A stretch of 64,000 bases of DNA from Orychophragmus violaceus (GCA_030180135.1 CM058233.1:100586994-100650993); one strand, 5' to 3'; shown: positions 11,371 through 24,220, numbered from the stretch's first letter. The notes: generated by a model not told the origin, from the sequence alone. Numbers and translations are program-made.

Positions 11371-14300
11371 TCAACGAGGGCTAACACTTGTGATCGATGC
11401 ATCATCGACAGAACAAGCAAAAGACATAATACTAGACTGACCAAGTGGCAATCCCTCGGCTAATGGGTTGGGTCTGTCCCTGAAGAAAAATCCAGGTGGT
11501 TGAGGCACAGGCAGTGTAATTGAAGTATTAGTGAGCATATGAAATATTGTAGACATGGTTGGACGATCTGCTGGATTTTCTTGAACGCATAATAACCCAA
11601 TATGGATGCATCTAATGATTTCATCCTTATCATAATTTTCTCCTATGGCCGGATCTACTAGTTCCAACAACGATTCGTTGTTCCAAAGCCTCCAAACCTA
11701 TTTATTCATTTGTCAAGAACCATGATCATAGTGAAAAAATTCGAGATTGCATTAACTCACATATGTGACCAAGTTTCGTACTGGATCATTTGTCTGATGG
11801 AAGCTACTATTCTTCTTGCCGCCAATAATCTCCAGAATCAGTACTCCAAAGCTATACACATCAGACTTCATTGAAAACTGCCCATTAGCCACATACTCAG
11901 GAGGCATGTAACCGCTACAAAACATATCACAAATCACTTTTGCTTTTACCATAAAAAAAAAAAAAAAATGGACAGACAAGATTATATCTCAATATGTGCA
12001 ATTAATTACACTGTTCCGACTACTCGTCCTGTATTTGCTTCAGTCTGATCCACTTTGAAATTTCTTGCCAATCCAAAATCAGCAATTTTCGGGTTCATAT
12101 CTGCATCTAAAAGAATGTTGCTGGCTTTGAGGTCACGATGTACGATTGTGAGTCGTGAATCTTGATGAAGATATAAAATTCCTCGAGTGATTCCCTTAAT
12201 AATGTCGTAGCGTTTTCTCCAATCTAGTTGACCCCTCTTTACAGGGTCTGCACATCCAATGTATCAAACCATTAGACTATACCTTTGAGAACAATAATTA
12301 AGATTTAGTCAATATAATGTTTCTTACCAAAGAGGAAGTAGTCTAGACTTTTATTGGGCACAAACTCGTAGACAAGTATCTTTTCTGCTCCTTCGACAGC
12401 AAACCCGAGTAACCTTACCAGATTTCTATGTTGGAGCTTTGCTACAAGAAGCACCTCGTTCTTAAACTCTTGTTCACCTTGACCAGAATTTTTAGACAGT
12501 CTCTTCACAGCAACTTCTGTTCCATTCGGGAAAGTTCCCTGTGAATTTGTATGCTTTAGCTTTACACACTATCAGAATTTTTTTTTTTTTTTTCCTTTTG
12601 GCACCTGAATTTATAACAAAAATAAGTAGTTGAGAAAGTTTAAGAACAGTATGCCTTGTAAACTGCACCAAATCCACCATGACCAAGCTTGTTACTCTTC
12701 GGGAAATTACACGTTGCAGCTTCAATTTCTCTAAAATCGAATTGAAATGAACCTGAAGTTGTAATATCATCTTCTGCAATTGAAAGCATACATAGTGTCA
12801 TAGTGTTAAACACTTATACTGTATCAACTGTTATAGCCAAATGAGCCCTAGTCTCATACCAATATCTGGTGGTGCAGTACCATAAGTCGTCCTTGACCTC
12901 CCTACAAGGGAGAAATAGCTCATTGAGAAAGAGACAATAAATTTAAGATCGATATGGATATATGTTAAACTTGAAAACGTTTATACCATGAACTCATAAT
13001 TTGACTGTGAAATTATGGGCTCCCAACTCAAAACTAATTGCCATGAGTTGATAGGCTTAAATCTTTATATACTAGTGTTGAAATCATTTCATTTCCGATG
13101 TGGGATATTTTAACATTGACATTATTGAGTCTTTGTGCCAAACAATGAAGAACTCACTTTCAGTTGCAATTTTTTGGTGCGCTTTTCTCCACATACAAAG
13201 AGTAAACCCTAGTGAAAGCAGCATACTGAACACGAAGGTGAGAACACCGGTGATTCCCACCACAACTCCAATAGAGATCTTTTTGTCACTTGAACAAGCC
13301 CAAATCACCTATCATTATAGCGGTTATGGGTAAAAATGGGACTAATGCTATTAACGTATTGCCCAAGCTAGATTAATGAGTGTAACTCACGGAAAGTGGG
13401 AACAGATTTGACGACAAAGACAGAGCAGACAAACTTCAAACATGGTTAACTAAGAGATTACAAAACCCTTAAATGGACACAATATTTCGATGTTTTACCT
13501 TTTTGAGGAGAAGGAGTTGGCGAAATTTTATCATCACGAGAAGGAGTTGGCGTATCAAAAAGTCCAAAGAATGGATCGAGATCCCATCGCATGAAACAGC
13601 TCGGTCTCTCAGTAATGCCACGTTGTTTCCCACTGCAGCACGACCCGTAGTCATCCACGTTCTGTCTTAAACATTGATCACAGTTTGAGGCTGATATATC
13701 TTTACTACATTGCACGAAACCGTATATGCTACGCGAAGTCCCAAGTTTTTGACTGTGGGCCCCATAAAACATGGCCGTGGACGTAGCTTCCGATATCACA
13801 CGACGCATCAAAGCCTCCCATGCATTATCAAACTCTGTCAAGTTGACTTGAATATCTCTGTTATTGTACGACTGCCTAGTTGGATCTGTCTCCAGTGATT
13901 GAATAACTGGTTCCATCTCGAGCAATCCAAAAAACGAACGGTTGGAGTAACGTACCATACAAAAAATCTCATTATATGCTGCCCACGCGACGCCTTCTGT
14001 CTGGTTAGGGCATGTGTTTATCAACCAATTAGAAGCAACATCGAGACAGATGGAGCTTAGCTGCCGATCAGAACCTGGGATGCACATCCCCAGACCATAT
14101 GCTCTGTTCTGGTCTTGTCCCATCGAAGTGTTGTAGAAGCCATTATTAGTCGTGACATTTGAAGGAAGAGATGAGAGCAGAGCTCGGCGGTTTACGTCGT
14201 AGGTGTCATTGGGTCTGAAAAAAACCCGAGAATTCAAAGCATCTTTGTGCAGGGACAGCACAAGAGCTTAGAGCATCTCCACCAGCGGACCCAGGTAAGT

Positions 14301-14592
14301 CTCTTACCTCTAATTTTTTATTAATTTTTTTTTTTTTTTTTTTTTTGTAGAGGCGAAAAAAAAAAATAACAAAAAAAAAATCGACCAATTGTGTGACGAC
14401 ACGTGGCGAGACGAGGCAAGAGACGTCTCTTACACAAGAGGTTTCGGATACGGTTTTTAAAAAAAAAAAATGGGTTCCACGTGGGACTCATATTATTTTA
14501 ATATTTTTTTTTAAGAGACCCACCTCTTGTTACCCTGATGGACTTGCTCTTATGAGCACAAACCAAAAGACTATTAACAAGTCAACGTACAT
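11371..14592 (-). pseudogene. CRK with MITE in signal peptide and frameshift, likely pseudogene
   Basis: The ancestral start is the ATG at 14592 (MYVDLLIVFWFVLISSCAV). A 279-bp MITE splits these codons at the LIS position, and one surplus base just after the signal peptide shifts the frame. The rest of exon 1 (to 13499) is open and encodes two DUF26 domains. In the first, the middle Cys of C-X8-C-X2-C is Ser (CIPGSDRQLSSIC). The membrane exon (ending 13158) does not join exon 1 in phase with any obvious acceptor. Kinase exons at about 12664-12776, 12330-12541, 12012-12249, 11761-11914 and 11371-11697 look sound (GHGGFG, VAVKRLS, HRDLKASN, IADFGLAR, SDVYSFGV). The donor after the first kinase exon is GC instead of GT. 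Use of a downstream ATG (14261) would lose the signal peptide. Confidence 0.8.
14271..14549. mobile_element. Harbinger/Tourist-like MITE (279 bp), TSD TTA
   Basis: Terminal inverted repeats GAGCATCTCCACCAG (left) and GAGCAAGTCCATCAG (right, reverse strand) are flanked by TTA at 14268-14270 and 14550-14552. The 3-bp T-W-A duplication and the termini point to the PIF/Harbinger superfamily. It carries long A and T runs and no coding capacity. Removing it rejoins the CRK signal-peptide codons, which confirms the boundaries. Confidence 0.85.
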
Positions 14593-14790
14593 CTTCTTCA
14601 TTTTTTATGTCTGAAACCTCCAATTTTTTAGATATTTAATATTAACAGAGAATTGAATATTCAGTCCAGGTATCCCTTGGGAAGCAGGTATGCCCTAACC
14701 GCCGAGCTCTTCATCGGTTTTTCCTACGGAGACTTCACATAATCAGTCGATGGATGATGTGATGTTACCGTGTGACTAAGTCTCCTATAT

Positions 14791-15001
14791 TTTTTTTTTA
14801 ACCTGGGGTATCCCGAGCCTATGAGGGGTTTAGACTAATGGGTCCCTAAAGCAAGGCTCATATCCATGTGGGTGTCCTTAAACAAATGTGACTTAGTTTC
14901 GCATGACAGGAGGATCAGTTTCGCATGACAGGAGGATCGAACCCAGAACGTGGTAGCGTCCAAGGCCAGTCCCCAACCACTTGACCACAAATGTCTCGAC
15001 C
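14791..15001 (-). mobile_element. tRNA-derived SINE (about 210 bp)
   Basis: On the minus strand the 5' part has a pol III A box (TGGTCAAGTGG) and a B box (GGTTCGATCC) about 40 bp later. The 3' end is a poly-A run (poly-T at 14791-14799 on the plus strand). A 9-bp duplication CTCCTATAT flanks it at 14782-14790 and 15002-15010. A short internal duplication (GTTTCGCATGACAGGAGGAT, twice) lies just inside the B box. Confidence 0.8.
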
Positions 15002-15182
15002 TCCTATATCTTCTGACGGGGCCATATTTTAAATTACCTATTTTTATACTGTGCCTCGGTTCACAACTTTCGGTATTTTAGTTTTACAAAAACCGGATCA
15101 GTGAAAAGTGATCCACGCAGATGCACTTCATTGCACCATTCAAATCAATAACATGAAGGGAATATATTTTTTAAGACCATTA

Positions 15183-15447
15183 GAGCACCCCCATCCGTGA
15201 GACAGGGGTGGGTCTCTTAATTTTAATTTTTTTTTTTTTTTTTTACAGATGCACAAAAAAAAAAAAAAATTAAAAAAGGTAACGAATCAAAAGACGACAC
15301 GTGTCAAGGACGCCTTAAGAGACGTCTCTTAACTAAGAATTTTAGGCTACGGCTTCTAAAAAAAAAGTGGGCCCCACATGGGATCCACATTATTTTAATA
15401 TTTTAATTTTTAAGAGACCCCTTAAGAGACCATTGTTGTAGGTGCTC
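15183..15447. mobile_element. Harbinger-like MITE (265 bp), TSD TTA
   Basis: It has the same family build as the copy at 14271. Termini are GAGCACCCCCATCC and, reversed, GAGCACCTACAAC. TTA duplications lie at 15180-15182 and 15448-15450. Confidence 0.8.
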
Positions 15448-16190
15448 TTATTTGGTTAAAAAAATTAAAGTTTATTCTTTTAAAAAGAAATGTAAAAGGG
15501 AATTAACTTGAGCACCCTACGACCAAACAATAAAATAAAAAATTTAATTACAGTGTTGATACTTAAGAAGTCTACTAATTATGTGAAAGCTTATGAAGAA
15601 GACTTCCAACAAAAATATTCAGGATAGACTTCAATGAGAAATCTCCATTTTTTCCATATATCTTAAATTTAAATTATAAAATTTATAAAAAAAAATTTTA
15701 TCAAACAACTTCTTGAATAATCAAAACTCATACAATTTAATCATATTTAACAAACATGTCTAAATAGCTAGGTGCTGAAAAAGTCTATGGTGAAAGTTTT
15801 CGGTATAAGTTAGAAGTCTACATTCTCTAGTCAGACTTATAATGAAAATTGGCAGGAACTTAAAATGTTTTTGGCGGTAATTTTTATTTTGAAAAAGAAG
15901 TCTACCATTGAAGTTTACTTGAGAAGTTTTCTCCTGAAGTCTACTGAAAATGATTTTTAACATTGAAAATTTACCTCATAAATAAAGCACCGCAGGTAAG
16001 TATTACTTTTGTTCTGGTAAAAAACGAAAATCTCTCCACTTTCTCTCTCTAAAATCCTCTTTCCTCGCCTTGAACCTCTTTTTTCGATATCATCCTTATT
16101 TTGGTGGTATTATTTCTTCTTCAATTTTTTGTGTAATAATACATTATTCTTCTTGTTTGACTTCTCATGAGTCTTGTTTAACAATACAAA
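15448..16190. other. AT-rich intergenic stretch
   Basis: No coding signal, terminal repeats or RNA gene recognised. Confidence 0.45.
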
Positions 16191-16193
16191 GAT

Positions 16194-16915
16194 ATGGTGA
16201 GATACTCCTATAGTCAACCGTCAAGTAGTTCCATGAGGAGTTTGTGGAGTTCAATGCTTCATCAGATTCTAGCAAAGGTGGGTACAAACAGCGTCCCTGA
16301 TCACGGTGCAGAAAGAATAGCTTTCCGTAGATTGAATGAGGTAGGTAGAGAAGATTACTTCTACAGAACTTCAAATCTCCTCTTCTTGAACGGCTGGATA
16401 TGGAGTTCAGTGATGTGAGAACTTTCAGGCTTAGGTGCTATCGGGTGGGGAATCCCGAGGCAATTTATCTGTGAGGTATTTATGAGTTCTCATGCTTCAT
16501 TTACTTGAAGAAGGGAGGGAAAAAATATGTATTTCTAGTGAGAGAGGATGCGAGTTGGCCATCTATGTAAATGCTATGCTGGACTTAGCGTTTAGTGTTG
16601 ATGAGAAAGGAAGGGTTCACAACTATCCAAGTTTTACTAGTGATCATGTTGATCGCATGTCGAACATGATCACTAGATGAGATCTCGGAGGCCATTAGGA
16701 TTACGAAACCTGCGAAGTTTCTGGAAATACTGGAAAAAATAGATGCAAACACATTCTTCGATCTCCCGTGCTTTATGGAAAAACCAAGCTGGGTAGAGAG
16801 ACTCAATGGAACTACAACTATGTTGAGGTGCGATCGTTGTTTCTGGCAACATGAGGCGTGGATCTTCTGTGTGGACATACACTTGTGTGCTCATGAGTGG
16901 TCAATTGAAGACTAG
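16194..16915 (+). pseudogene. F-box-type protein pseudogene (At2g35280-like family)
   Basis: Broken frames read, in order: SSMLHQILAKVGTNS (F-box-like start), DVRTFRLRCYRVGNPEA, ERGCELAIYVNAMLDLAFS, YPSFTSDHVDRMSNMIT, and a terminal WVERL...RCDRCFWQHEAWIFC segment. The order resembles a Brassicaceae F-box family with a repeat-like middle and a C-terminal Cys/Trp cluster. At least two frameshifts and in-frame stops (for example at about 16470) inactivate it. The family assignment is from memory of the motif order and is only moderately sure. Confidence 0.5.
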
Positions 16916-16919
16916 TTTA

Positions 16920-18342
16920 TTTTCTTTGTCGAATATTTCTCATGTACTAAAAGCTCCTAGTTAATTGTTCTGTTTTATGTTGTCTTATGTCATAATATAA
17001 GTTTGTTCCATTATGATATTCAATTCTTAGTTTAATGTTTGAATTGCTATAAAATAAAATTGGCCTCTGTTAATGAATGAAACGCTGAGAATGGTAGAGT
17101 TCGAAAAGATCAAAATTTTTAAAATTAAATTTTAGAGTTTATGAGATGAAAAGAGAGAAGATTGAAATGAATATGAAGTTTGTGAAACAAATAATGAGTT
17201 ATACAATGTTAAATTTAGGTCGTTGAAACATTTACAGCTTCAAAATCGGTTGTTCATGGTGGTTGGAAGAATTGATGATGATGGCATTGTGGTAAATACG
17301 AGGTATAAAAAGGTTACTTAAGTCATTTGAAACTGCCCAAAATTATTATTAGACTTCTTGGAGAAGTAGCTTCATAAATATCTGTCATATGCGAGGTCAA
17401 TATCGAAAATAAATGGCGAAAATAGAAAGACCACAATTTGTGGTTCACTTTTGCATTTGACCAAGATTTGGGTCTATTATTGAAATCAGCCCTCACATGA
17501 AATCGAAAACAAGACATATTCGCTTACGTTTACATTTTTTTGTCTTTCGTTTGAAATAATACTACAACTCGATGCGCTTGATTATTATTTTTAAAACATT
17601 TTTTTAAGGTAATTGTGTTTATAAATATAATAACTTTCGTTCCAAACCGAAAAATTGGATTGGTTTACTAAGTAAATAACTAAAGCAATTGAACCGGGAA
17701 CATCTAATTCTAATTCAAAGGAGCCATCGTCAAAGGCAAAAAAGAAAAAAATGAAAAATTAGGATGACGGTTGTCGACGAAACCACCGGCGTTGAAAGGA
17801 GTTGCTTGCTGATTCACCGTTGATTCCATCAGACAGCCGCCGGAGAACCGACCCCAGCCGCGATTTCAAAAGCGGTAGTTTACCTAACATTGTCACTCCT
17901 TCCATTGAAATCGAAGAACACCGGAGATATCCTCTCGGCCAAGAACCGGGAATACACCCGTAGAATAACAGATGAAATCATCACCGCACACGACGAGCAG
18001 ATATTTAAAAAAAAAATATATATATCTAGTAAATTATATGAAAATATAGAATAAATGTAGTTATACACTAAAAGTTTTAGGGTTATACATTCGATTAATG
18101 TAAAATTGGTGTAGATTCAGATGGCCATTAGTCTATTTCCAATATTGAGTGCCAATATATCGAATTTTAACAAAAATAGGCCGGCTTTAATCTTATATTG
18201 ATGACCATGTAAGGAATTAGAAGACTTAGATACACCAAAGAGGAGATATTTTGATTGAAACGAAGAAAAGTATGAACTGAAATCGTCATCTCTCTAGCAT
18301 TTTCTGCACATTCGGTTTCATGCTAGTCTCATTTTGGTTCTG
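16920..18342. other. Intergenic stretch without a recognised gene
   Basis: Mostly AT-rich. A GC-richer island at 17760-18000 looks like former coding sequence (several Arg/Pro-rich short frames), but no family is recognisable. Confidence 0.4.
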
Positions 18343-18347
18343 ACAAG

Positions 18348-18963
18348 TGTAAGATCTCAATTCGCCTATCCGAAGATAGAAAGAGTTTTAGGGTTTTAAA
18401 TTAGGGATTCTTCAAAGTCTTTTAACCTAGCTCGGCGGAGATGATGAAATTAGAGCTAAATTGGCGTCCCGGTGAATCGGAATAAGAGAAATTAGGTTTT
18501 ATAGCTGAACCTTGTAAAAAGGCTGCCTACGTACCCTTTAGAAAGGGATCAAGCCATTCATAGTTCTTTGTTTTGTGTATGTTTTGATCTCTTTTAGCCT
18601 GGATAACCTCATTCTCTCATGTAGAGGTTTAGGTCGACTTTCGAAGTCGTTTGTATATCGATCTCCTTTGGTCTGAATACCCTTATCCTCTCATGTAGAG
18701 ATTTAGGTCGGCTTCGAAGTTCTCTGTATTTTATGATATTCGACCTATCTTAGCCTGAATACCCTCATCCTCTTATATAGAGGTTTAGACCGGCATAAAA
18801 AGTCATATTTCTTAAAAAGAAATATATATTTTCCTAAAAGGATTGTGATTATCCTCGAAGATTGTCATTTATATTCATCGACATAGTAATTATGTCTTCT
18901 ATTTCGGGCCGATCTTATTATATGAATGGGCCATTTGGAGGGGTGCTAAAACCGACTCCAACA
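18348..18963 (-). repeat. LTR (3') of element A
   Basis: This 616-bp LTR contains two to three imperfect ~60-bp units (CTCATGTAGAGGTTTAGG type) and the shared hairpin motif at 18527-18563. Confidence 0.88.
18527..18563 (-). other. Shared hairpin motif, copy 2
   Basis: On the element's sense (minus) strand the outer arms are CTATG/CGTAG (one G-T pair) and the inner stem is CCCTTT/AAAGGG. Confidence 0.55.
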
Positions 18964-19317
18964 ATAAGTCCCCCCCAAGTCGGCGATTCGAGCGTTTGGC
19001 GTGATGATCGGTGATAGAAAACATTTCGGTTCGTGAAGTATAAAAGATCGGCATGAATCTCCGGTATTCCTTTGGATGTTTGTCGTGGAAGAATAATCTT
19101 TTCCGTAGTTAAGTTAATCGGGTCGTTCTGTCCTTTGATCTGTTTGTATGGATCTTTGGCGAATGATGATTAAAACGTAGATCGGCGTTGAACTGCTTTA
19201 CTTTAAGGCTTACGCCCCACCGTATCTATAATTGCGAGACGGATCTCGGCTTTTCCTCACCGCGATGTGCACCTCGCGTGCAAGGAAGACCACACTTCTG
19301 GCCAGGGAGCATGATGC

Positions 19318-19530
19318 TAGTGCGAGTTCTTAGACCCGACTTTTGCGAACTATGGAGCTCGGCTTTTTGCGAGTTACTTAGACCCAACTTTTGCGAACTA
19401 AGGAGCTCGGCTTTTTGCGAGTTACTTAGACCCGACTTTTGCGAACTGAGAAGCTCGGCTTTAGTTGCGAGTTAGGACTCGGCTTTGGTTGCGAGTTAAG
19501 ACTCGGCTTTTGTGCGAGCTTTTTAAACTC
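19318..19530 (-). repeat. Tandem repeats (AGCTCGGCTTTTTGCGAGTT type) in element A
   Basis: Units of about 24 and 50 bp alternate TGCGAG, TTAGACCCGAC and AGCTCGGCTT. The same array, with a different unit number, occurs near the 3' LTR of element B (56030-56325). Any open frame across it is a repeat artefact. Confidence 0.8.
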
Positions 19531-20009
19531 GGCTTAAAGTTAATTAGATTGAATAGAATAATAAATGAAATACTTACTTGATGACTCGGCGTGTAAGATG
19601 GTGAAAATAATGGGCCATGATAAGAATGATGATGGGCCTTGGCATATTGGTTAAGGATCTGTTTCTTGGAAGAAGCCGAGATGGTGGGGCCTCCGAAGTC
19701 GATCTCGGCCAGATGGTCATAACTTTTTGCTTGTTTTCTACAATGAATCATGTTGCAAGAGCAAATTTGTATTAGTACTTGTACGTGTAAGAAAGAGGTT
19801 TAAATACCATTAATAGTTATGGAAGCAAAGAGGACTCTAATTCATCTTTTGATTAAAGGATTTGACCGAGCGATAATCTTAGCAGTAAAGTTTGACGATA
19901 ATAATTAAGGAACTAAGAAAACTTAGCTTTAGTCGGTGAAGGTAATGCGAGAAACTGGAGATGTCGGTTCTTCAAGGTGAGCTCGTCACGTCTTTTGGAG
20001 ATGACTGCA

Positions 20010-20232
20010 AGACGCGATGACTCTGAGACGTGATGCTCGGCTTTATGTGATTTGCGAGTTTGATGCTTGGCTTGATGAGATTGTGAGACATGATGCTCGG
20101 CTTGACGAGATTGCGAGACATGATGCTCGGCTTTATATGATTTGCCAGTACGATGCTCGGCTTGATGAGATTGCAAGACATGATGCTCGGCTTTATAAAA
20201 TTGCGAGACATGATGCTCGGCTTAATGATGTG
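20010..20232 (-). repeat. Second tandem array (about 30-bp units) in element A
   Basis: Seven or so units of the form GATTGCGAGACATGATGCTCGGCTT. They make parallel open frames on both strands that look like a repetitive protein but are explained by the repeat. Confidence 0.8.
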
Positions 20233-23123
20233 GCTGTAACACCGAAAATGACAAGTTAAAATAGAATTATAGCTTATTAGAAAACTTATCTTTGTATTTG
20301 CTGTAGCCGTGTTTGCATTGCTGATTTTTGGTGAGCTCATGTGGTATGTTCAGGTCTGGTATGACGAGTTCGTGACTTGGTATAATGAGATGACGGGAGC
20401 ACGAGCAGTTTTTGTTAACTGACAGGTTTTCCTAAAGAAGGTGAGCTGATATATATATATATATGATAAGCAGATTTGTTTGATGGCGAGCTCGAACGGA
20501 ACGTGAGCCGACGATCTCTAATTGCTGAAATATGACGAGGTGATAAAGCTTTATGTCAAGTCAAGAAAGAGATCCGATGCTGAGCTGGTGAGATCACATG
20601 ATCGGCGGCGATGGAGCTGAACCGCCGAGCTAGTGCTATGGACAATCTGACGAAATGTCGTAGTATGACGTGATAGACTTTTTTGGTGTTGATGCCGTCT
20701 ACGAGCTTGTCTTTTTCGCCTTTTGTTTTTGACGAGCCTTTGCTAAATCCTTGAGCCACTGAGCTACCGAGCTTGATTTTGAACTTGAAGAGGCTTTGTT
20801 TACTTGTTCCACAAGTAGCTTCTTTCTCTTTGTAAAGAATCCTAGAAAGGTTCGAGGAAAACTTAAAAGTTGTAAGTCGATGAACAATATTTTATTTGTG
20901 TCATGACTCTTGAATGTTAGATTGATTCAGAATATTTTGGTAGAATAATATATTGGCATACACGATCTAATGAATCGTGTATTGCTTCAACTATTAAATA
21001 ATGTGGTGCTTCTTAATTATAAGAGAGCAAACTTATCTTTTGGTGATGGGGATCCGGAGAAGACGATAGTGGCCTCTTATCTTTCTTACAAACACTGGAA
21101 AGCTTTTTCCTCTTGTTTCTTTGAGGTGTTACGGCGGCTTGAAGCGACATCGTCGTGACAGAGAGCCATTAATGGATAGCTTAGATCGACGAAGGGGAGG
21201 TTGTCCTCTCTTTTGCTTCATCGATTCTATTTTTCTAGTTATTTCAAGAGCTTGAGTTTGAACTTTTGTTCACGGCTTCGTCTCTCCATTCTCTTGTGAT
21301 GTTGGAGTTGGTGCTCGGCAACATCGACCTTGGCAAGGAAGTAGAGGGCGTTCTCTAGTAGCTCTTTTTTGTTAGTGCCGACTTCGTCCTTAAGAGTTTG
21401 GTTCTTGATGGCCAAATCACCGGAAGAGAGCCGTTCTTGATCGTTATTGATGTATCAAATTTATCTTAGGAAGTGCGGGATCGGAAAGCTCGGCTCTGTT
21501 GGCGATGGATGCCATTGATGTTAATAAGCTCGTTGCCGCTTAAGTTGATGTTGTTCGATTTGCAGATTCTTTTACTGCAGTTACATACTGTTTTTTGCAG
21601 AGATTTCTTGTCCAGCAAGTAAATCGTCCATATTGTACCTCCGTTGGAACTAGGTTAGTGGGCTCGGTCGGCGAGCTAATGAGATCAATTGTTGAGATCT
21701 TTCCTGGTCAGGAGCAGCTCGGGAATGTGAGTTGGTGATTTCGACGTGATTGGATCTCTTGAATTTGAGTGAAGCTGAAGATCAGAGATGAGCAGCGTTG
21801 GCATCCATGGCACAATATTTTTGGAGATGACGTCCATGTCAAGTTCTGAATTCTGAGCTTGTTGTTGCTGATGCCGTCGAGCTGATACTGGACGAGCTCG
21901 TGTATATGATGCTCATGATTGACTCGTGGCTCAATTTCCCAGAAGTTCTTGTGTTTGCTGCTAACGTAGTAGTTTTGTTTCTGTGCTCTGTTCTAGCTCG
22001 TCTGACCATTGCTGTTTGAAATCGTGGATGAGCTCAAGAGGATGATCGAGATCGGTAACGTCACGAGGTTAGTGACGAGCTTGTTGATCTTCTTTATAAT
22101 TGGAGAGATCGGCATTGCTTCCCGTTTATTTGTGGAGTACGATCCATCCCTAATGGGTTTCATGTATCAAATTTCCACGCAATGTTATTTTATGTAATAT
22201 GTATTGATTGATTTAATATTAAATCGCACCGAGCCACTATCGTAAGGAAGGAAGATAATAAGTTATGATTATGTAAACTTAGCTTTTTGTGTTTTGACGA
22301 AGACGTCCTTTGTAGTCTTGGATGTCGTCAAAGGTCCACGTTGGCGATTTTTGACTTTTGGTTTTTAGACTTGTGGCTATGGCTTTTGCCGAACTTCATG
22401 TAGGGAGATGTATCGAGCTTCCTGCGTTTTTGCCATGCTTTTTATTGCATCAGATCTTGGCAGCGGCAAGTAGCCAGGACGAGTTGTAACTGTGTTTGTA
22501 ACTGGTTAAAGCCGAAGGCTTGCTGGTTTTCTGACCGCGGCAGCTCCGGTTTGGTTCGAAGAGAAACATCCAAGAGCTTTCATATGCGTTGTTGCTCCTT
22601 TTTATTTGTATTAATTTGGTTGATTGCTGATCAAGTAATCTTTTTCTGCAGTAAAAGATTTGAGAAATTATGTAGCATATGCATACTTTTTCCATACGAG
22701 TGGAGTAAATATAATATATTATACTCAAAACGATTTGGTCAAACGAGAAAGTGCAACTCGTATGTGCCTAAACCAGCGGTATATAATATGTATTCAAAAC
22801 CAATTCGCATAAATTAATGGAAACATGAGATGTTTAAAACCGCATGATAATGCTAAGTGTGATTCGAATCATGCCTCTTATTATAATTAAACTATAAAAG
22901 AATACTTAGCTTATGATAAAAATTTGGAGAAGTGGTTGCAAGGAACCGCCGACGATCATGAGAATAGAGTCGGTGTTGCTTTCTCCTCTCTTGACGATTC
23001 TTTTTTGATGAAGCCGTGTTGATAATAAACTACGAATGTGTCTATTAGGGCTTTTTTTTTTGAACGTTGATCTGACGTGTTCGCTTCGTCGTTGAGCATG
23101 GTGTATAAAGATCTTTGAAGAAA

Positions 23124-23141
23124 TCCCCACAGTCGGCGCCA
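23124..23141 (-). other. Primer-binding site of element A
   Basis: The reverse strand reads TGGCGCCGACTGTGGGGA two bases from the LTR end. This is a tRNA 3'-end complement like those of element B and gypsy element 1. Confidence 0.75.
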
Positions 23142-23143
23142 AT

Positions 23144-23776
23144 TGTAAGATTTCAACTCGCCTATCCGAAGATAGAAAGAATTTTAGGGTTTTAAATTAG
23201 GGATTCTTCAAAGTTTTTTAACCTAGCTCGGCGGAGATGATGAAATTAGGGCTAAATTGGCGTCCCGGTGAATCGGAATAAGAGAAATTAGGTTTTATAC
23301 CTGAACTTTGTAAAAAGGCTGCCTATGTACCCTTTAGAAAGGGATCAAGTCATTCGTAGTTTTTTGTTTTGTGTATGTTTCGATCTCCTTTAGCTTGAAT
23401 ACCCTCATTCTCTCATGTAGAGGTTTATGTCGACTTTCGGAGTCGTTTGTATATCGATCTCCTTTGGTCTGAATACCCTCATCCTCTCATGTAGAAATTT
23501 ATGTCGGCTTCGGAGTTCTCTGTATTTTATGATATTCGACCTATCTTAGCCTGAATACCCTCATCCTCTTGTATAGAGGTTTAGGCCGGCATAAAAAGTC
23601 ATATTTCTTTTAAAAAAAAATATATTTTCCTAAAAGAAAAATAGATATTTTTCTTTTGTGATTATCTTCGAAAATTACTATTTATCTACATCGACATAGT
23701 AATTATGTCTTCTATTTCGGGCCGATCTTATTATATGAATGGGCCATTTGGAGGGATGCTAAAACCGACTCGAACG
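23144..23776 (-). repeat. LTR (5') of element A
   Basis: 633 bp. Its last base is G where the other copy has A (AACG instead of AACA). An extra A/T-rich segment lies near 23610-23650. It contains the hairpin motif at 23323-23359. Confidence 0.88.
23323..23359 (-). other. Shared hairpin motif, copy 3
   Basis: Inner stem CCCTTT/AAAGGG is intact. The outer arms CTACG/CATAG have one mismatch, consistent with decay in the older element. Confidence 0.5.
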
Positions 23777-24023
23777 ACAAGTCCACACACAAAAACATAG
23801 AAAATAATATTCAGTATAGGATTAGAAAATTTAGAGAAACGTAAGTATTTGATAAGTAGATCAAATGTATTATTTGAGTGTAACAATCATGACCGGTTCA
23901 AGAATTTTCGGTGCGGGCCAAAATTATTTTTGACATTTTTGTCATCAAGAAAAATTGATTCTTTAGTAAAAAAAAAAAAATTTGTGCATTTCTAAAACAG
24001 AAATGTTAAATTAAACTATGTGA

Positions 24024-24220
24024 ACCAAGTGGTCTTGGTGTATTGGTAAGGAGACGGGTCTTGGGTGCACTACCCTCAAGGTTCGATTTACCTGCTCTAC
24101 ATTTTTCCATTTAGTCACCCGTAGACGCCTTTAGTGGTAAGAAAACCCGGATTTCTATAAACCTCGTGGGATTAGTCTTTGGGCCTAGAAAACCTTTGGA
24201 TTCCCACGGTTATAAAAAAA
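24024..24220 (+). mobile_element. tRNA-derived SINE (about 197 bp)
   Basis: A 16-bp duplication (AAATTAAACTATGTGA) flanks it at 24008-24023 and 24221-24236. An A box (TGGTGTATTGG) and a B-box-like GGTTCGATTT lie near its 5' end, and an A run ends it. It differs in sequence from the SINE at 14.8 kb. Confidence 0.85.

Larger units (their letters stand above)
18348..23776 (-). mobile_element. Non-autonomous LTR retroelement A (family A/B), 5.4 kb
   Basis: LTRs at 18348-18963 (616 bp) and 23144-23776 (633 bp) start TG; the 5-bp duplication ACAAG lies at 18343-18347 and 23777-23781. Orientation is minus: the primer-binding site (reverse of TGGCGCCGACTGTGGGGA) is at 23124-23141, next to the right LTR, and a C-run polypurine tract (reverse strand) follows the left LTR near 18968. 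The 4.2-kb interior has no gag or pol. Only short open frames remain near the primer site (for example 22956-23156). It shares LTRs and a tandem-repeat segment with element B. LTR divergence and an indel near the 3' side show it is older than B. Confidence 0.9.

Noticed and set aside
14930..15001. tRNA-like A and B boxes, possible tRNA gene
   Set aside because: No tRNA fold or length; the A tail and target duplication show a SINE.
19913..20340. Repetitive open frames on both strands (about 80-120 codons)
   Set aside because: Explained by the ~30-bp tandem array; both strands are open equally, and codon use follows the repeat.
24035..24110. tRNA-like promoter boxes, possible tRNA gene
   Set aside because: Flanked by a 16-bp target duplication and an A run, so a SINE.
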